A stretch of 64,000 bases of DNA from Streptomyces sp. ICBB 8177 (GTDB taxonomy: Bacteria; Actinomycetota; Actinomycetes; Streptomycetales; Streptomycetaceae): assembly GCF_003144095.1 (NCBI RefSeq), contig NZ_NSKH01000023.1, forward strand, positions 358,964 to 422,963, in the 5' to 3' direction. Under the pieces are notes generated by a model. The model was not told where the DNA came from. It did not search any database and worked only from the letters and a program-made list of their open reading frames with translations. Each line of letters opens with the position of its first letter. Position 1 is the first letter of the stretch. Shown in pieces: positions 33,839 through 41,904 of this stretch. The translations under genes were made by a program, and so were the position numbers.

Positions 33839-35784
33839 GACAGGTGCCTTCCTTCTCCGTCGGCTGCTGCGGGCTCCGCCGTTCGGCGGTCCGTGCTCCC
33901 CGGCCCCGCGACGACCGCGAGGACGGCGCCCAACTCCACCTGGCGCCCCGGCTCGACGTGCAGGGCGGTGAGGGTCCCGTCGGCGGGGGCGCTGACGCGG
34001 TGCTCCATCTTCATCGCCTCCAGCCACAGCAGCGGCTGCCCGGCGGTCACCCGGTCCCCGACCGCGACCTCGGCGATCCGCACGACCGTGCCCGGCATCG
34101 GCGCGAGCAGCGACCCCGGCGCGGTGCCCGCCTCCGGCTCGGGGAAGCGCGGCAGCGCGGTGAACGCCCGGGAGCCCAGGGAGGAGTCCACGAACACCTG
34201 GTCCCCGTAGACCGCCACCTCGAACTTCCGTCGTACGCCCGCCACTTCGAGGACCGTGCCGCCGGTCGCGTACGACAGCACCCGCACGTCCTCGTGCCCC
34301 ACCGGCACCGGGCCCCTGCGGGTGTGCCGGTAGCGCACCTCGTGAACCGCGCCGTCCCGCACCGCCGCGTACCTCTTGAGCTGCGGCTGCGAGGGGACGT
34401 TGCGCCAGCCGCCCAGCGGGTGGCGTCCCGCCGCGTCGGCGAGCGCGGCGGCCAGCGCGGACAGGCCGTCGAGTGACGGGTCGTCAGGACCCGCGAGGTC
34501 GAAGTCGGCGAGGAACGCCGTGGACACCCCGCCGCGCACGAACCGGGGATCGCGCAGCACCCGCACCAGCAGGTCCCGGTTGGTCAAGGGGCCGTGCAGC
34601 CGGGCGCGTTCGAGGGCGCGGGCCAGCAGGCGCAGGGCCTCCTCGCGGGTGCCGGCGTGCGCGACGACCTTCGCCAGCATCGGGTCGTAGCGCACTCCGA
34701 CCTCGTCGCCGTCCTCCACCCCGGAGTCCACCCGCAGCCCCGGGCCCGGCTCGATCCGGAAGCGGTGCACGGTGCCGGCCTGCGGGCGCCACTCGTGCGC
34801 CGGGTCCTCCGCGTACAGCCGGGCCTCGACGGCGTGACCGCGCGGCGCCGGGGGCCGCCCGGTCAGCCGCGCGCCCTGCGCGACGCGGATCTGCTCGCGC
34901 ACCAAATCCAGCCCGGTCACGCACTCGGTGACCGGATGCTCCACCTGTAGGCGGGTGTTCATCTCCAGGAAGTACGGGCGGCCCGCGCCGGAGACCAGGA
35001 ACTCCACGGTGCCCGCGCCCACGTAGCCGATCGCCTTGGCCGCCTCGCGCGCCGCGTCGTGCAGCGTACGGCGCAGGTCGTCGCCGACGCGGGGCGCCGG
35101 GGTCTCCTCGACGACCTTCTGGTGGCGCCGCTGCACCGAGCAGTCGCGTTCGCCCAGGGTCCACACCGTGCCGTGGGCGTCCGCCAGCACCTGCACCTCG
35201 ATGTGCCGGCCGTCCTCCACGTACGGTTCGACGAAGACCTCGTCATCGCCGAAGGCCGCCCGCGCCTCCGCCCGTGCCGCCGCCAACTCCTCGTCCAGCG
35301 ACCCGAGTTCGCGCACCACGCGCATGCCCCGGCCGCCGCCGCCCGCGGCCGCCTTGATCAGCAGCGGAGGCGGCGCGCCCGTGCCGTCCAGCACCGGCAC
35401 CCCCGCGTCGCGCATCAGCCGCTTGGCCCGCGTCTTCGACCCCATCGCCTCGATCGCCTCGGGCGAGGGGCCGATCCAGACCAGCCCCGCGTCCAGCACC
35501 GCCCGCGCGAAGCCCGCGTTCTCCGACAGGAACCCGTACCCCGGGTGCACCGCGTCCGCGCCAGCCGCCAGGGCCGCCGCCACCACGGCCTCGCCCCGCA
35601 GATACGTATCCGCCGACGACTCGCCGGGCAGTCGCACCGCCGCGTCCGCCTCCCGCACGTGGGCCGCCGAGGCGTCCGCGTCGGAGTACACCGCCACGGT
35701 GGCGATGCCCAGGGCGCGGCAGGTGCGGAAGACGCGGCGGGCTATCTCGCCGCGGTTGGCCACCAGGACGGAAGAGATCGTCAT
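33835..35784 (-). CDS. Acyl-CoA carboxylase alpha subunit (biotin carboxylase + biotin carrier)
   Basis: 649-residue subunit with biotin carboxylase N-domain (SVLVANRGEIARRVFRTCRA), ATP-grasp (LIKAAAGGGGRGMRVV, HIEVQVLADAHG, CSVQRRHQKVVEE, FLEMNTRLQVEHPVTE), C-domain, and a C-terminal biotinyl domain with the EAMKME biotinylation site near residue 610. It carboxylates its own biotin with bicarbonate and ATP. ATG at 35784 with GGAG 7 nt upstream; 11 bp after the beta-subunit stop. Together with the next gene it makes a two-subunit acyl-CoA carboxylase of the methylcrotonyl/geranyl/acyl-CoA type; substrate not readable. Confidence 0.95.
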   Translation of the reverse strand: MTISSVLVANRGEIARRVFRTCRALGIATVAVYSDADASAAHVREADAAVRLPGESSADTYLRGEAVVAAALAAGADAVHPGYGFLSENAGFARAVLDAGLVWIGPSPEAIEAMGSKTRAKRLMRDAGVPVLDGTGAPPPLLIKAAAGGGGRGMRVVRELGSLDEELAAARAEARAAFGDDEVFVEPYVEDGRHIEVQVLADAHGTVWTLGERDCSVQRRHQKVVEETPAPRVGDDLRRTLHDAAREAAKAIGYVGAGTVEFLVSGAGRPYFLEMNTRLQVEHPVTECVTGLDLVREQIRVAQGARLTGRPPAPRGHAVEARLYAEDPAHEWRPQAGTVHRFRIEPGPGLRVDSGVEDGDEVGVRYDPMLAKVVAHAGTREEALRLLARALERARLHGPLTNRDLLVRVLRDPRFVRGGVSTAFLADFDLAGPDDPSLDGLSALAAALADAAGRHPLGGWRNVPSQPQLKRYAAVRDGAVHEVRYRHTRRGPVPVGHEDVRVLSYATGGTVLEVAGVRRKFEVAVYGDQVFVDSSLGSRAFTALPRFPEPEAGTAPGSLLAPMPGTVVRIAEVAVGDRVTAGQPLLWLEAMKMEHRVSAPADGTLTALHVEPGRQVELGAVLAVVAGPGSTDRRTAEPAAADGEGRHLS

Positions 35785-35795
35785 CGTCCGCTCCC

Positions 35796-37367
35796 TCACA
35801 TCCGGAAGACGCCGAAGCCGCCGCGCGCGCCCTCGACCGGCGCGCTGTGCACCGCGGACAGGCACACGCCCAGCACCGTGCGGGTGTCGCGGGGGTCGAT
35901 CACCCCGTCGTCGTACAGCCGGCCCGACAGGAACGCGGGCAGCGACTCCTCCTCGATCTGCCGCTCCACCACGGCCCGCAGGCCCGCGTCCGCCTCCTCG
36001 TCGTACGGCAGACCGCGCGCCGCCGCCGACTGGCGCGCGACGATCGACAGCACGCCTGCCAGCTGCGCGGGACCCATCACCGCGGACTTGGCGCTCGGCC
36101 AGGCGAACAGGAACCGCGGATCGTACGCCCGGCCGCACATGCCGTAGTGGCCGGCGCCGTAACTCGCCCCGACCAGAAGGGAGATGTGCGGGACGCGGGA
36201 GTTGGAGACCGCGTTGATCATCATGGCGCCGTGCTTGATGATGCCGCCCTGCTCGTACTCCCGGCCCACCATGTAGCCGGTGGTGTTGTGCAGGAACAGC
36301 AACGGGATGTCGCGCTGGTTGGCCAACTGGATGAACTGCGCGGCCTTCTGCGACTCCGGGCTGAACAGCACACCTTGCGCGTTGGCCAGCACGCCCAGGG
36401 GGTAGCCGTGCAGCTCGGCCCAGCCGGTCACCAGGCTCGGCCCGTACAGCGGCTTGAACTCGTCGAAGCGTGAGCCGTCCACGATCCGGGTGACGACCTC
36501 GCGCGGGTCGAACGGGGTGCGCAGGTCGCCGGGGACGATGCCGAGCAGCTCCTCCTCGTCGTGCAGCGGCGGCTCGGGGTCGGGACGCGGACCCGGGCCC
36601 CGCTTGCGCCAGTTGAGGCGGGCGACGACGCGGCGGGCGGTGCGCAGCGCGTCCGGCTCGTCCAGCGCGAAGTGGTCGGCGAGACCGGAGACCCGGGCGT
36701 GCATGTCGGCGCCGCCCAGCGACTCGTCGTCGGCCTCCTCACCGGTGGCCATCCTGACCAGCGGCGGGCCGCCGAGGAAGACCTTGGCGCGCTCCTTGAC
36801 CATCACGACGTGGTCCGACATCCCCGGCACGTAGGCGCCGCCCGCCGTGGAGTTGCCGAAGACGACCGCGATCGTGGGGATACCGGCCGCCGACAGCCGG
36901 GTCAGGTCGCGGAAGAGGGCACCGCCCGGGATGAAGATCTCCTTCTGGCTCGGCAGGTCGGCGCCGCCCGACTCCACCAGGCTCACCAGCGGAAGCCGGT
37001 TGGCGTACGCGATCTCGTTGGCCCGCAGCGCCTTCTTCAGCGTCCAGGGGTTGCTGGCACCGCCGCGCACGGTCGGGTCGTTGGCGGTCACCACGCACTC
37101 GACGCCCTCGACCACGCCGATCCCGGTCACGATCGAGGCGCCCACCGGGTAGTCGCTGCCCCAGGCGGCGAGCGGGGAGAGTTCGAGGAAGGGCGAGTCG
37201 GGATCGAGCAGCAGCTCTATGCGCTCACGGGCCGTCAACTTCCCCCGCTCGCGGTGGCGCTGGACGTACTTGGGCCCGCCGCCCGCGATCGCCTTGGCGT
37301 GTTCGGCCTCCAGCTCGGCGAGGCGGGCCAGCATGGTCTCCCGGTTGCCGCCGGCGGTCGCGGTCAC
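35796..37367 (-). CDS. Acyl-CoA carboxylase beta subunit (carboxyltransferase)
   Basis: 523-residue carboxyltransferase of the AccD/MccB class. Seen: KLTARERIELLLDPDSPFLE, GIGVVEGVECVVTANDPTVR, GASNPWTLKKALRANEIAY, PLVSLVESGGADLPSQKEIF, VVFGNSTAGGAYVPGMSDHV, NTTGYMVGREYEQGGIIKHG (acyl-CoA side) and SYGAGHYGMCGRAYDPRFLF. The EQGGIIKHGA pattern is the methylcrotonyl/geranyl-CoA type rather than acetyl/propionyl type, which points to a branched or isoprenoid acyl-CoA. GTG start overlaps the TIGR03084 stop (GTGA). Transfers carboxyl from biotin to the acyl-CoA. Confidence 0.95.
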   Translation of the reverse strand: MTATAGGNRETMLARLAELEAEHAKAIAGGGPKYVQRHRERGKLTARERIELLLDPDSPFLELSPLAAWGSDYPVGASIVTGIGVVEGVECVVTANDPTVRGGASNPWTLKKALRANEIAYANRLPLVSLVESGGADLPSQKEIFIPGGALFRDLTRLSAAGIPTIAVVFGNSTAGGAYVPGMSDHVVMVKERAKVFLGGPPLVRMATGEEADDESLGGADMHARVSGLADHFALDEPDALRTARRVVARLNWRKRGPGPRPDPEPPLHDEEELLGIVPGDLRTPFDPREVVTRIVDGSRFDEFKPLYGPSLVTGWAELHGYPLGVLANAQGVLFSPESQKAAQFIQLANQRDIPLLFLHNTTGYMVGREYEQGGIIKHGAMMINAVSNSRVPHISLLVGASYGAGHYGMCGRAYDPRFLFAWPSAKSAVMGPAQLAGVLSIVARQSAAARGLPYDEEADAGLRAVVERQIEEESLPAFLSGRLYDDGVIDPRDTRTVLGVCLSAVHSAPVEGARGGFGVFRM

Positions 37368-38158
37368 GCCGCACCCCCTCCCGGCTCCCGGCCCGCTCCT
37401 GGTGGCCCGGCGAACGCCTGCGCGAGGTCCAGCCAGCGGTCGGCGTCCGCTCCTTCCGCCCGCAGCGCGAGGTCGGCGCGGTGGCGGCGCCGGGTGGCCA
37501 GCAGGCACAGGTCGAGCGCGGCCCCGGTCACTCGCTGCGCGGCGTCCTCCGGCCCGTACGCCCACAACTCATCGCCCGGCGCGGTCAGTTCGATCCGGAA
37601 CTCGGACTCGGGCGGGGGCAGGCCGCGAAGCCGGAAGGCGAAGTCCCGGGTGCGCACGGCGATGTGCGCGACGTGACGCAACCGGGCGGTGGGCTGCCGC
37701 GTGGTCCCGAGCGCGTCCGCGACGTCCTGGCCGTGCGCCCACGTCTCCATCAGCCGCGCGGTCGCCACGGACGCGGTGGCCATCGGGGGGCCGAACCACG
37801 GGTGGCGGGCGCCCGGCGGCTGCTCGGCGAGCGTGCCGCGCAGGACGGCACGCCCGTCCCGCCACCGCCGCAGCAGCTCACCGGGCGGTCCGGCCGCCCC
37901 CTCGGCGGCGGCGTCGTCCACGAACGCGGGCGTCGCCCGCTCCACCTCGCGCCGGAACGCGTCGGGGGCGGTGACCGCCAGCAGGGCCTGGCGGTCCGAC
38001 CAGGCCAGGTGCGCGATCTGGTGGGCGACCGTCCAGCCCGGCGCGGGTGTCGCACGCCGCCACTCCCACTCCGGCAGCCCCGCCACCAGCCGGTCGAGCT
38101 CCTCGCCCTCGTCCCGCAGGTCGTCCAGCACCTCGCACACGGCACGCGTCTGCACCAC
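37364..38158 (-). CDS. TIGR03084-family (DinB/mycothiol-dependent isomerase-like) metal-binding protein
   Basis: 264-residue protein of the TIGR03084 family, related to mycothiol-dependent maleylpyruvate isomerase (DinB_2 fold). Residues about 36-52 give APGWTVAHQIAHLAWSDRQA and about 135-150 METWAHGQDVADALG, which together supply the three metal-binding His positions. The family is often found next to acyl-CoA carboxylase/dehydrogenase genes, as here, where it is the first gene of the operon. Role unknown; a mycothiol-dependent step is a guess. Two adjacent GTG codons can serve as start. Confidence 0.88.
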   Translation of the reverse strand: MVQTRAVCEVLDDLRDEGEELDRLVAGLPEWEWRRATPAPGWTVAHQIAHLAWSDRQALLAVTAPDAFRREVERATPAFVDDAAAEGAAGPPGELLRRWRDGRAVLRGTLAEQPPGARHPWFGPPMATASVATARLMETWAHGQDVADALGTTRQPTARLRHVAHIAVRTRDFAFRLRGLPPPESEFRIELTAPGDELWAYGPEDAAQRVTGAALDLCLLATRRRHRADLALRAEGADADRWLDLAQAFAGPPGAGREPGGGAA

Positions 38159-38231
38159 GCAGGCCCCTCGTCTGACGAACGGTCACCAACGCCTCGCTCC
38201 CGAGCAGGCTGGCACCGGCCGCGACAACAAT

Positions 38232-38243
38232 CAAGCGTGCTTG
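38232..38243. promoter_or_regulatory. Candidate TetR operator upstream of the acyl-CoA operon
   Basis: CAAGC-GT-GCTTG, with 5-bp perfect arms, lies 74 bp upstream of the operon's first start codon in a locally AT-rich patch of the 228-bp divergent region. CAAG/CTTG half-sites are typical of operators for TetR repressors of lipid catabolism (for example KstR2), and the operon ends with a TetR gene. Confidence 0.4.
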
Positions 38244-38370
38244 CATGATTCTCGGCCCCGGTGGCCCGGCCCGGTGGTCTCACCCGACCGCCCGACCCGG
38301 CCCGCCTTCCCCGCGGCCGGGCATGCCCGACGGCAGGCGGGCGACAGACCTGGTGGCCGCGTGCGCCCGA

Positions 38371-38376
38371 TAGGAT
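38371..38376 (+). promoter_or_regulatory. Candidate -10 element (TAGGAT) of the ABC-F gene
   Basis: TAGGAT lies 10 nt before the ATG at 38387, so transcription would start at or next to the A of the start codon and give a leaderless mRNA. No Shine-Dalgarno is present. No clear -35 was found. Confidence 0.5.
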
Positions 38377-38386
38377 CTGCCCCCTT

Positions 38387-40024
38387 ATGACTGCCACCCT
38401 CGTCGTCAAGGACCTCGCCGCCGCGCACGGCGACCGCGTGCTCTTCTCCGGGCTCGACCTCGTCGTCGCGCCCGGGGACGTGGTGGGGCTCGTCGGGGCC
38501 AACGGGGCTGGCAAGTCCACCCTGCTGCGGATGCTCGCCGGGGTGGCGCGGCCCGAGGCCGGCACGCTGCGGCTCTCGCCGTCCTCCGCGGCCGTGGGCC
38601 ACCTGCCCCAGGAGCCGGAACGCCTCCCGGGCGAGACCGTGCGGGACTTCCTGGCCCGCCGCACCGGCGTCGCCGCCGCCCAGGCCGCGATGGACTCCTC
38701 CACCCAGGCGCTCGCCGACGGCACCCCGGGCGCGGACGACGCCTACGCCGCCGCGCTGGACCGCTGGCTCGCCCTCGGCGCCGCGGACCTGGACGAACGC
38801 GCCGAGCAGGTCACCGCCGACCTCGGCCTCGCCATCGGGCTCGACCAGCCGATGACCTCCCTGTCCGGCGGCCAGGCGGCCCGCGCGGGCCTGGCGTCAC
38901 TGCTGCTGAGCCGCTACGACGTCTTCCTGCTCGACGAGCCCACCAACGACCTCGACCTCGACGGCCTGGAACGCCTGGAGGCGTTCGTGCGCGGCCTGCG
39001 CGCCGGCGTTGTCGTGGTCAGCCACGACCGCGAGTTCCTCACCCGCACGGTCACCCGGGTCGTGGAGCTGGACCTCGCCCAGCAGCAGGTCAACACCTAT
39101 GGCGGCGGCTACGCGTCGTACCTGGAGGAGCGCGAGGTGGCCCGCCGGCACGCCCGCGAGGAGTACGAGGAGTACGCCGACACCAGGGCGTCCCTCGAGG
39201 CCCGTGCGCGCACCCAGCGCAACTGGCTGGAGCACGGCGTGCGCAACGCCCGCCGCAAGTCCGGCGACAACGACAAGATGGGCCGCAAGGTGCGCGCCGA
39301 GTCCACCGAGAAGCAGGCCGCCAAGGCCCGCCAGACCCAGCGCATGATCGAGCGCCTCGACGTCGTCGAGGAACCGCGCAAGGAGTGGGAGCTGCGCATG
39401 GAGATCGCCGCCGCGCCCCGCTCCGGCGCGGTGGTGGCCACCCTGCGCGGAGCCGAGGTCGCGCTCGGCGGCTTCCGGCTCGGCCCGGTGGACCTCCAGA
39501 TCGACTGGGCCGACCGGATCGCCGTCACCGGGGCCAACGGCTCCGGCAAGTCGACCCTGCTCGCCGCGCTCCTCGGCCGCCGCCCGCTGGACGCCGGGAG
39601 CGCCGCGCTCGGTCCCGGCGTGGTGGTCGGCGAGGTGGACCAGGCCCGCGGGCTCTTCCACGGCGACGCCACGCTGCTCGACGCGTTCTGCGCGACCGTC
39701 CCCGACACCCCGCCCGCGGACGTACGGACACTTCTGGCCAAGTTCGGGCTGAAGGCCGCCCACGTGCTGCGGCCCGCCGCGACGCTGTCGCCCGGCGAAC
39801 GCACCCGGGCCGCACTGGCGCTGCTCCAGGCGCGTGGCGTGAACCTGCTGGTGCTGGACGAGCCCACCAACCACCTGGACCTGCCCGCCATCGAACAGCT
39901 GGAGTCCGCCCTCGCCTCCTACGACGGCACGCTGCTGCTGGTCACCCACGACCGGCGAATGCTGGAGGCGGTCCACACCACCCGGCGCTTCGAGGTCGAG
40001 GCCGGAAAAGTCACCGAGGTCTGA
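38387..40024 (+). CDS. ABC-F family ATP-binding protein (ribosome-associated / antibiotic-protection type)
   Basis: Soluble protein of 545 residues with two ABC ATPase domains and no membrane part. Domain 1: Walker A GANGAGKSTLLRML, signature LSGGQAARAGLASLL, Walker B VFLLDEPTNDLDLDGL. A charged, helical interdomain linker with REEYEEYADTRASLEARART and RRKSGDNDKMGRKVRAESTE matches the ABC-F P-site tRNA interaction motif region. Domain 2: GANGSGKSTLLAALL, LSPGERTRAALALL, LLVLDEPTNHLDLPAI. ABC-F proteins act on the ribosome; this one could be housekeeping or drug-protective. The start is probably leaderless (see -10 element). Confidence 0.94.
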   Translation: MTATLVVKDLAAAHGDRVLFSGLDLVVAPGDVVGLVGANGAGKSTLLRMLAGVARPEAGTLRLSPSSAAVGHLPQEPERLPGETVRDFLARRTGVAAAQAAMDSSTQALADGTPGADDAYAAALDRWLALGAADLDERAEQVTADLGLAIGLDQPMTSLSGGQAARAGLASLLLSRYDVFLLDEPTNDLDLDGLERLEAFVRGLRAGVVVVSHDREFLTRTVTRVVELDLAQQQVNTYGGGYASYLEEREVARRHAREEYEEYADTRASLEARARTQRNWLEHGVRNARRKSGDNDKMGRKVRAESTEKQAAKARQTQRMIERLDVVEEPRKEWELRMEIAAAPRSGAVVATLRGAEVALGGFRLGPVDLQIDWADRIAVTGANGSGKSTLLAALLGRRPLDAGSAALGPGVVVGEVDQARGLFHGDATLLDAFCATVPDTPPADVRTLLAKFGLKAAHVLRPAATLSPGERTRAALALLQARGVNLLVLDEPTNHLDLPAIEQLESALASYDGTLLLVTHDRRMLEAVHTTRRFEVEAGKVTEV

Positions 40025-40091
40025 GCCCGGCCGCGGTCCGCCCGGCCGCGTCCGGCATGATCGTGCCACCGGCCGACTCCGAGGGGGACCG

Positions 40092-40856
40092 ATGAGCGCC
40101 GTCGCGCTGGAACTGATACCCGTGGCCGCCGCGGCGGGCTGGATCGACGCGGTGGTGGGTGGCGGCGGGCTCCTCCAGCTGCCCGCGATGCTGATCGCGT
40201 TCCCCACCCTGCCCACCGCCACCGTCCTGGGCACCAACAAGGCCGTCGCCATCACCGGCACGTCCTCGGCCGCCACCACCTACCTGCGCAGGACCGACGT
40301 CGACTGGAGCTTCCTGGGCCTGGCCGCGGCGATCGCGCTGCCCGCGGCGGCCGGCGGCGCCCTGGTCGCCACCGCGCTGCCCGGTTCCGTCTTCCGCCCG
40401 GTCATCATGATCGCGCTGCTGGCCGTGGGCGCCTTCGTCACGCTGCGCCCCGACTTCGGCCGCACCCACACGCCGGTGCGCCTGAGCAGGCGCAAGGCGG
40501 TCACCGCGGCGATCCTGTGCGGCGGCGGCATCGGCTTCTACGACGGCGTGATCGGCTCCGGCACCGGCACCTTCCTGATCATCGCGTTCCTGCTGGTGCT
40601 CGGCGCCGACTTCGTGCACGGCTCGGCGATGGCCAAGGTCGTCAACGTCGGCACCAACCTCGGCGCCCTGATCGTCTTCGTCGCCGAGGGCCACGTCATG
40701 TGGCTGACGGCTGCCGCGATGGCGGTGGGGAACGTCACCGGGGGCGCGCTCGGTGCCCGGATGGCCCTGAAACGCGGCGCCTCCTTCATTCGTTACGCAC
40801 TCATGGTGGTGGTCGTCGCGCTGGTCGCGAAGCTCGGCTACGACCAGTGGGGCTGA
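40092..40856 (+). CDS. TauE/SafE-family membrane transporter (probable anion/sulfite exporter)
   Basis: 254-residue multi-pass protein with the two TauE/SafE repeats: N-terminal AAAAGWIDAVVGGGGLLQLP and C-terminal GIGFYDGVIGSGTGTFLIIA, each followed by conserved NKAVAITGTSSAA- and AMAKVVNVGTNLGALI-type helices. About eight transmembrane helices. The family exports sulfite, sulfoacetate or other organic anions; the substrate here cannot be told. GGGGGACCG precedes the ATG. It is 67 bp downstream of the ABC-F gene on the same strand. Confidence 0.93.
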   Translation: MSAVALELIPVAAAAGWIDAVVGGGGLLQLPAMLIAFPTLPTATVLGTNKAVAITGTSSAATTYLRRTDVDWSFLGLAAAIALPAAAGGALVATALPGSVFRPVIMIALLAVGAFVTLRPDFGRTHTPVRLSRRKAVTAAILCGGGIGFYDGVIGSGTGTFLIIAFLLVLGADFVHGSAMAKVVNVGTNLGALIVFVAEGHVMWLTAAAMAVGNVTGGALGARMALKRGASFIRYALMVVVVALVAKLGYDQWG

Positions 40857-40958
40857 CGGAGCGAGGCGGTCGCTGACATCCGGCGGGGGCGCTATCGTCG
40901 GCAGCACTTCGACAAGCCGCCGGTGCGGTGCGCCCGGCTCGCTGGGAAGGGTGACGTC

Positions 40959-41879
40959 GTGGCCGTGTTCCTGCTCGGTATCGGCGCCGCGTGCTGCCTC
41001 GGCTTCGGCTTCGTGCTCCAGCAGCGGGCGGCCCAGCGCGCCCCGCTGGCCGACTTCCTCTCCTTCCGGCTGCTGCTCGACCTGCTGAAGATGCCCGAAT
41101 GGCTGCTGGGCATCGCCGCCATGGTCGCCGGACAGGTGCTCGGCGCGCTCGCCCTCACCCACGGCGAGGTCTCCCAGGTCGAACCGCTGCTCGCCACCAA
41201 CCTGCTGTTCGCCATGGCGCTGTCGCGCTGGCTGAGCGACCAGCCGCTCGGCCGCAGCGGCTGGGGCGGGGTGCTGGTGCTGGCACTCGGCGTCACCGCG
41301 TTCATCGTCGCCGGCCGGCCCTCCGGCGGCGGCCACCTCGCCTCGCCGCTGCGCCACTGGCTGGTCTTCGGCGTCGTCGTGGGCCTCGCGATGCTGCTGA
41401 CCGCCATCGGCAAGCGGCTGCGGCCCACCCGCGAGGCGACTCTGCTGTCCCTGGCCGCCGGCACCCTCTACGGCCTCCAGGACGCCCTGACCCGGGTCGT
41501 CGGCACCCTCATCCACGACGGCGGCATCGCCGCGGTCTTCACGCACTGGCAGCCGTACGTCATCGTGGGCTGCGGCCTGACCGGGCTGCTGCTGGTGCAG
41601 AGCGCCTTCGAGACCGCGCCGCTGCGCTCCTCGCTGCCCGCGCTCACCGCCGCCGAGCCGATCGTCGGCATCGCCTGCGGCGTCGGCTTCCTCGGCGACC
41701 GGCTGCGGGTCACCCCCGGCGCGCTGGCCTGGCAGGTCATCGGCCTGATCGCGATCGTCGTCGGCGTCGTCCTGCTGGGCAGCCACCCGGCGATGCCGGA
41801 GGGCCCCTGCGCCACCCGCGACCCGCACCAGGTCCAGCCGCGCCAGCATCTCGGCCGCCGCGCCTCCGCCCGCCGCTGA
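40959..41879 (+). CDS. DMT-superfamily (EamA-like) transporter
   Basis: 306-residue membrane protein with about nine to ten helices. Seen: FLLGIGAACCLGFGFVLQQR at the N-terminus, GEVSQVEPLLATNLLFAMAL, LLSLAAGTLYGLQDALTRVV and PLRSSLPALTAAEPIVGIAC, which is the pattern of streptomycete DMT transporters. The tail after GSHPAMPEGP is hydrophilic. GTG start chosen with GGGAAGG about 9 nt upstream; the open frame starts 12 codons earlier without such a site. Substrate unknown. Confidence 0.88.
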   Translation: MAVFLLGIGAACCLGFGFVLQQRAAQRAPLADFLSFRLLLDLLKMPEWLLGIAAMVAGQVLGALALTHGEVSQVEPLLATNLLFAMALSRWLSDQPLGRSGWGGVLVLALGVTAFIVAGRPSGGGHLASPLRHWLVFGVVVGLAMLLTAIGKRLRPTREATLLSLAAGTLYGLQDALTRVVGTLIHDGGIAAVFTHWQPYVIVGCGLTGLLLVQSAFETAPLRSSLPALTAAEPIVGIACGVGFLGDRLRVTPGALAWQVIGLIAIVVGVVLLGSHPAMPEGPCATRDPHQVQPRQHLGRRASARR

Positions 41880-41904
41880 GCCGCACGCCCCCCCCGCGCG
41901 GCCG

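Noticed and set aside
35785-36138. 767-residue version of the carboxylase alpha subunit
   Set aside because: The upstream part overlaps the beta subunit gene in another frame and is Arg/Gly-rich; the biotin carboxylase domain begins at the ATG at 35784.
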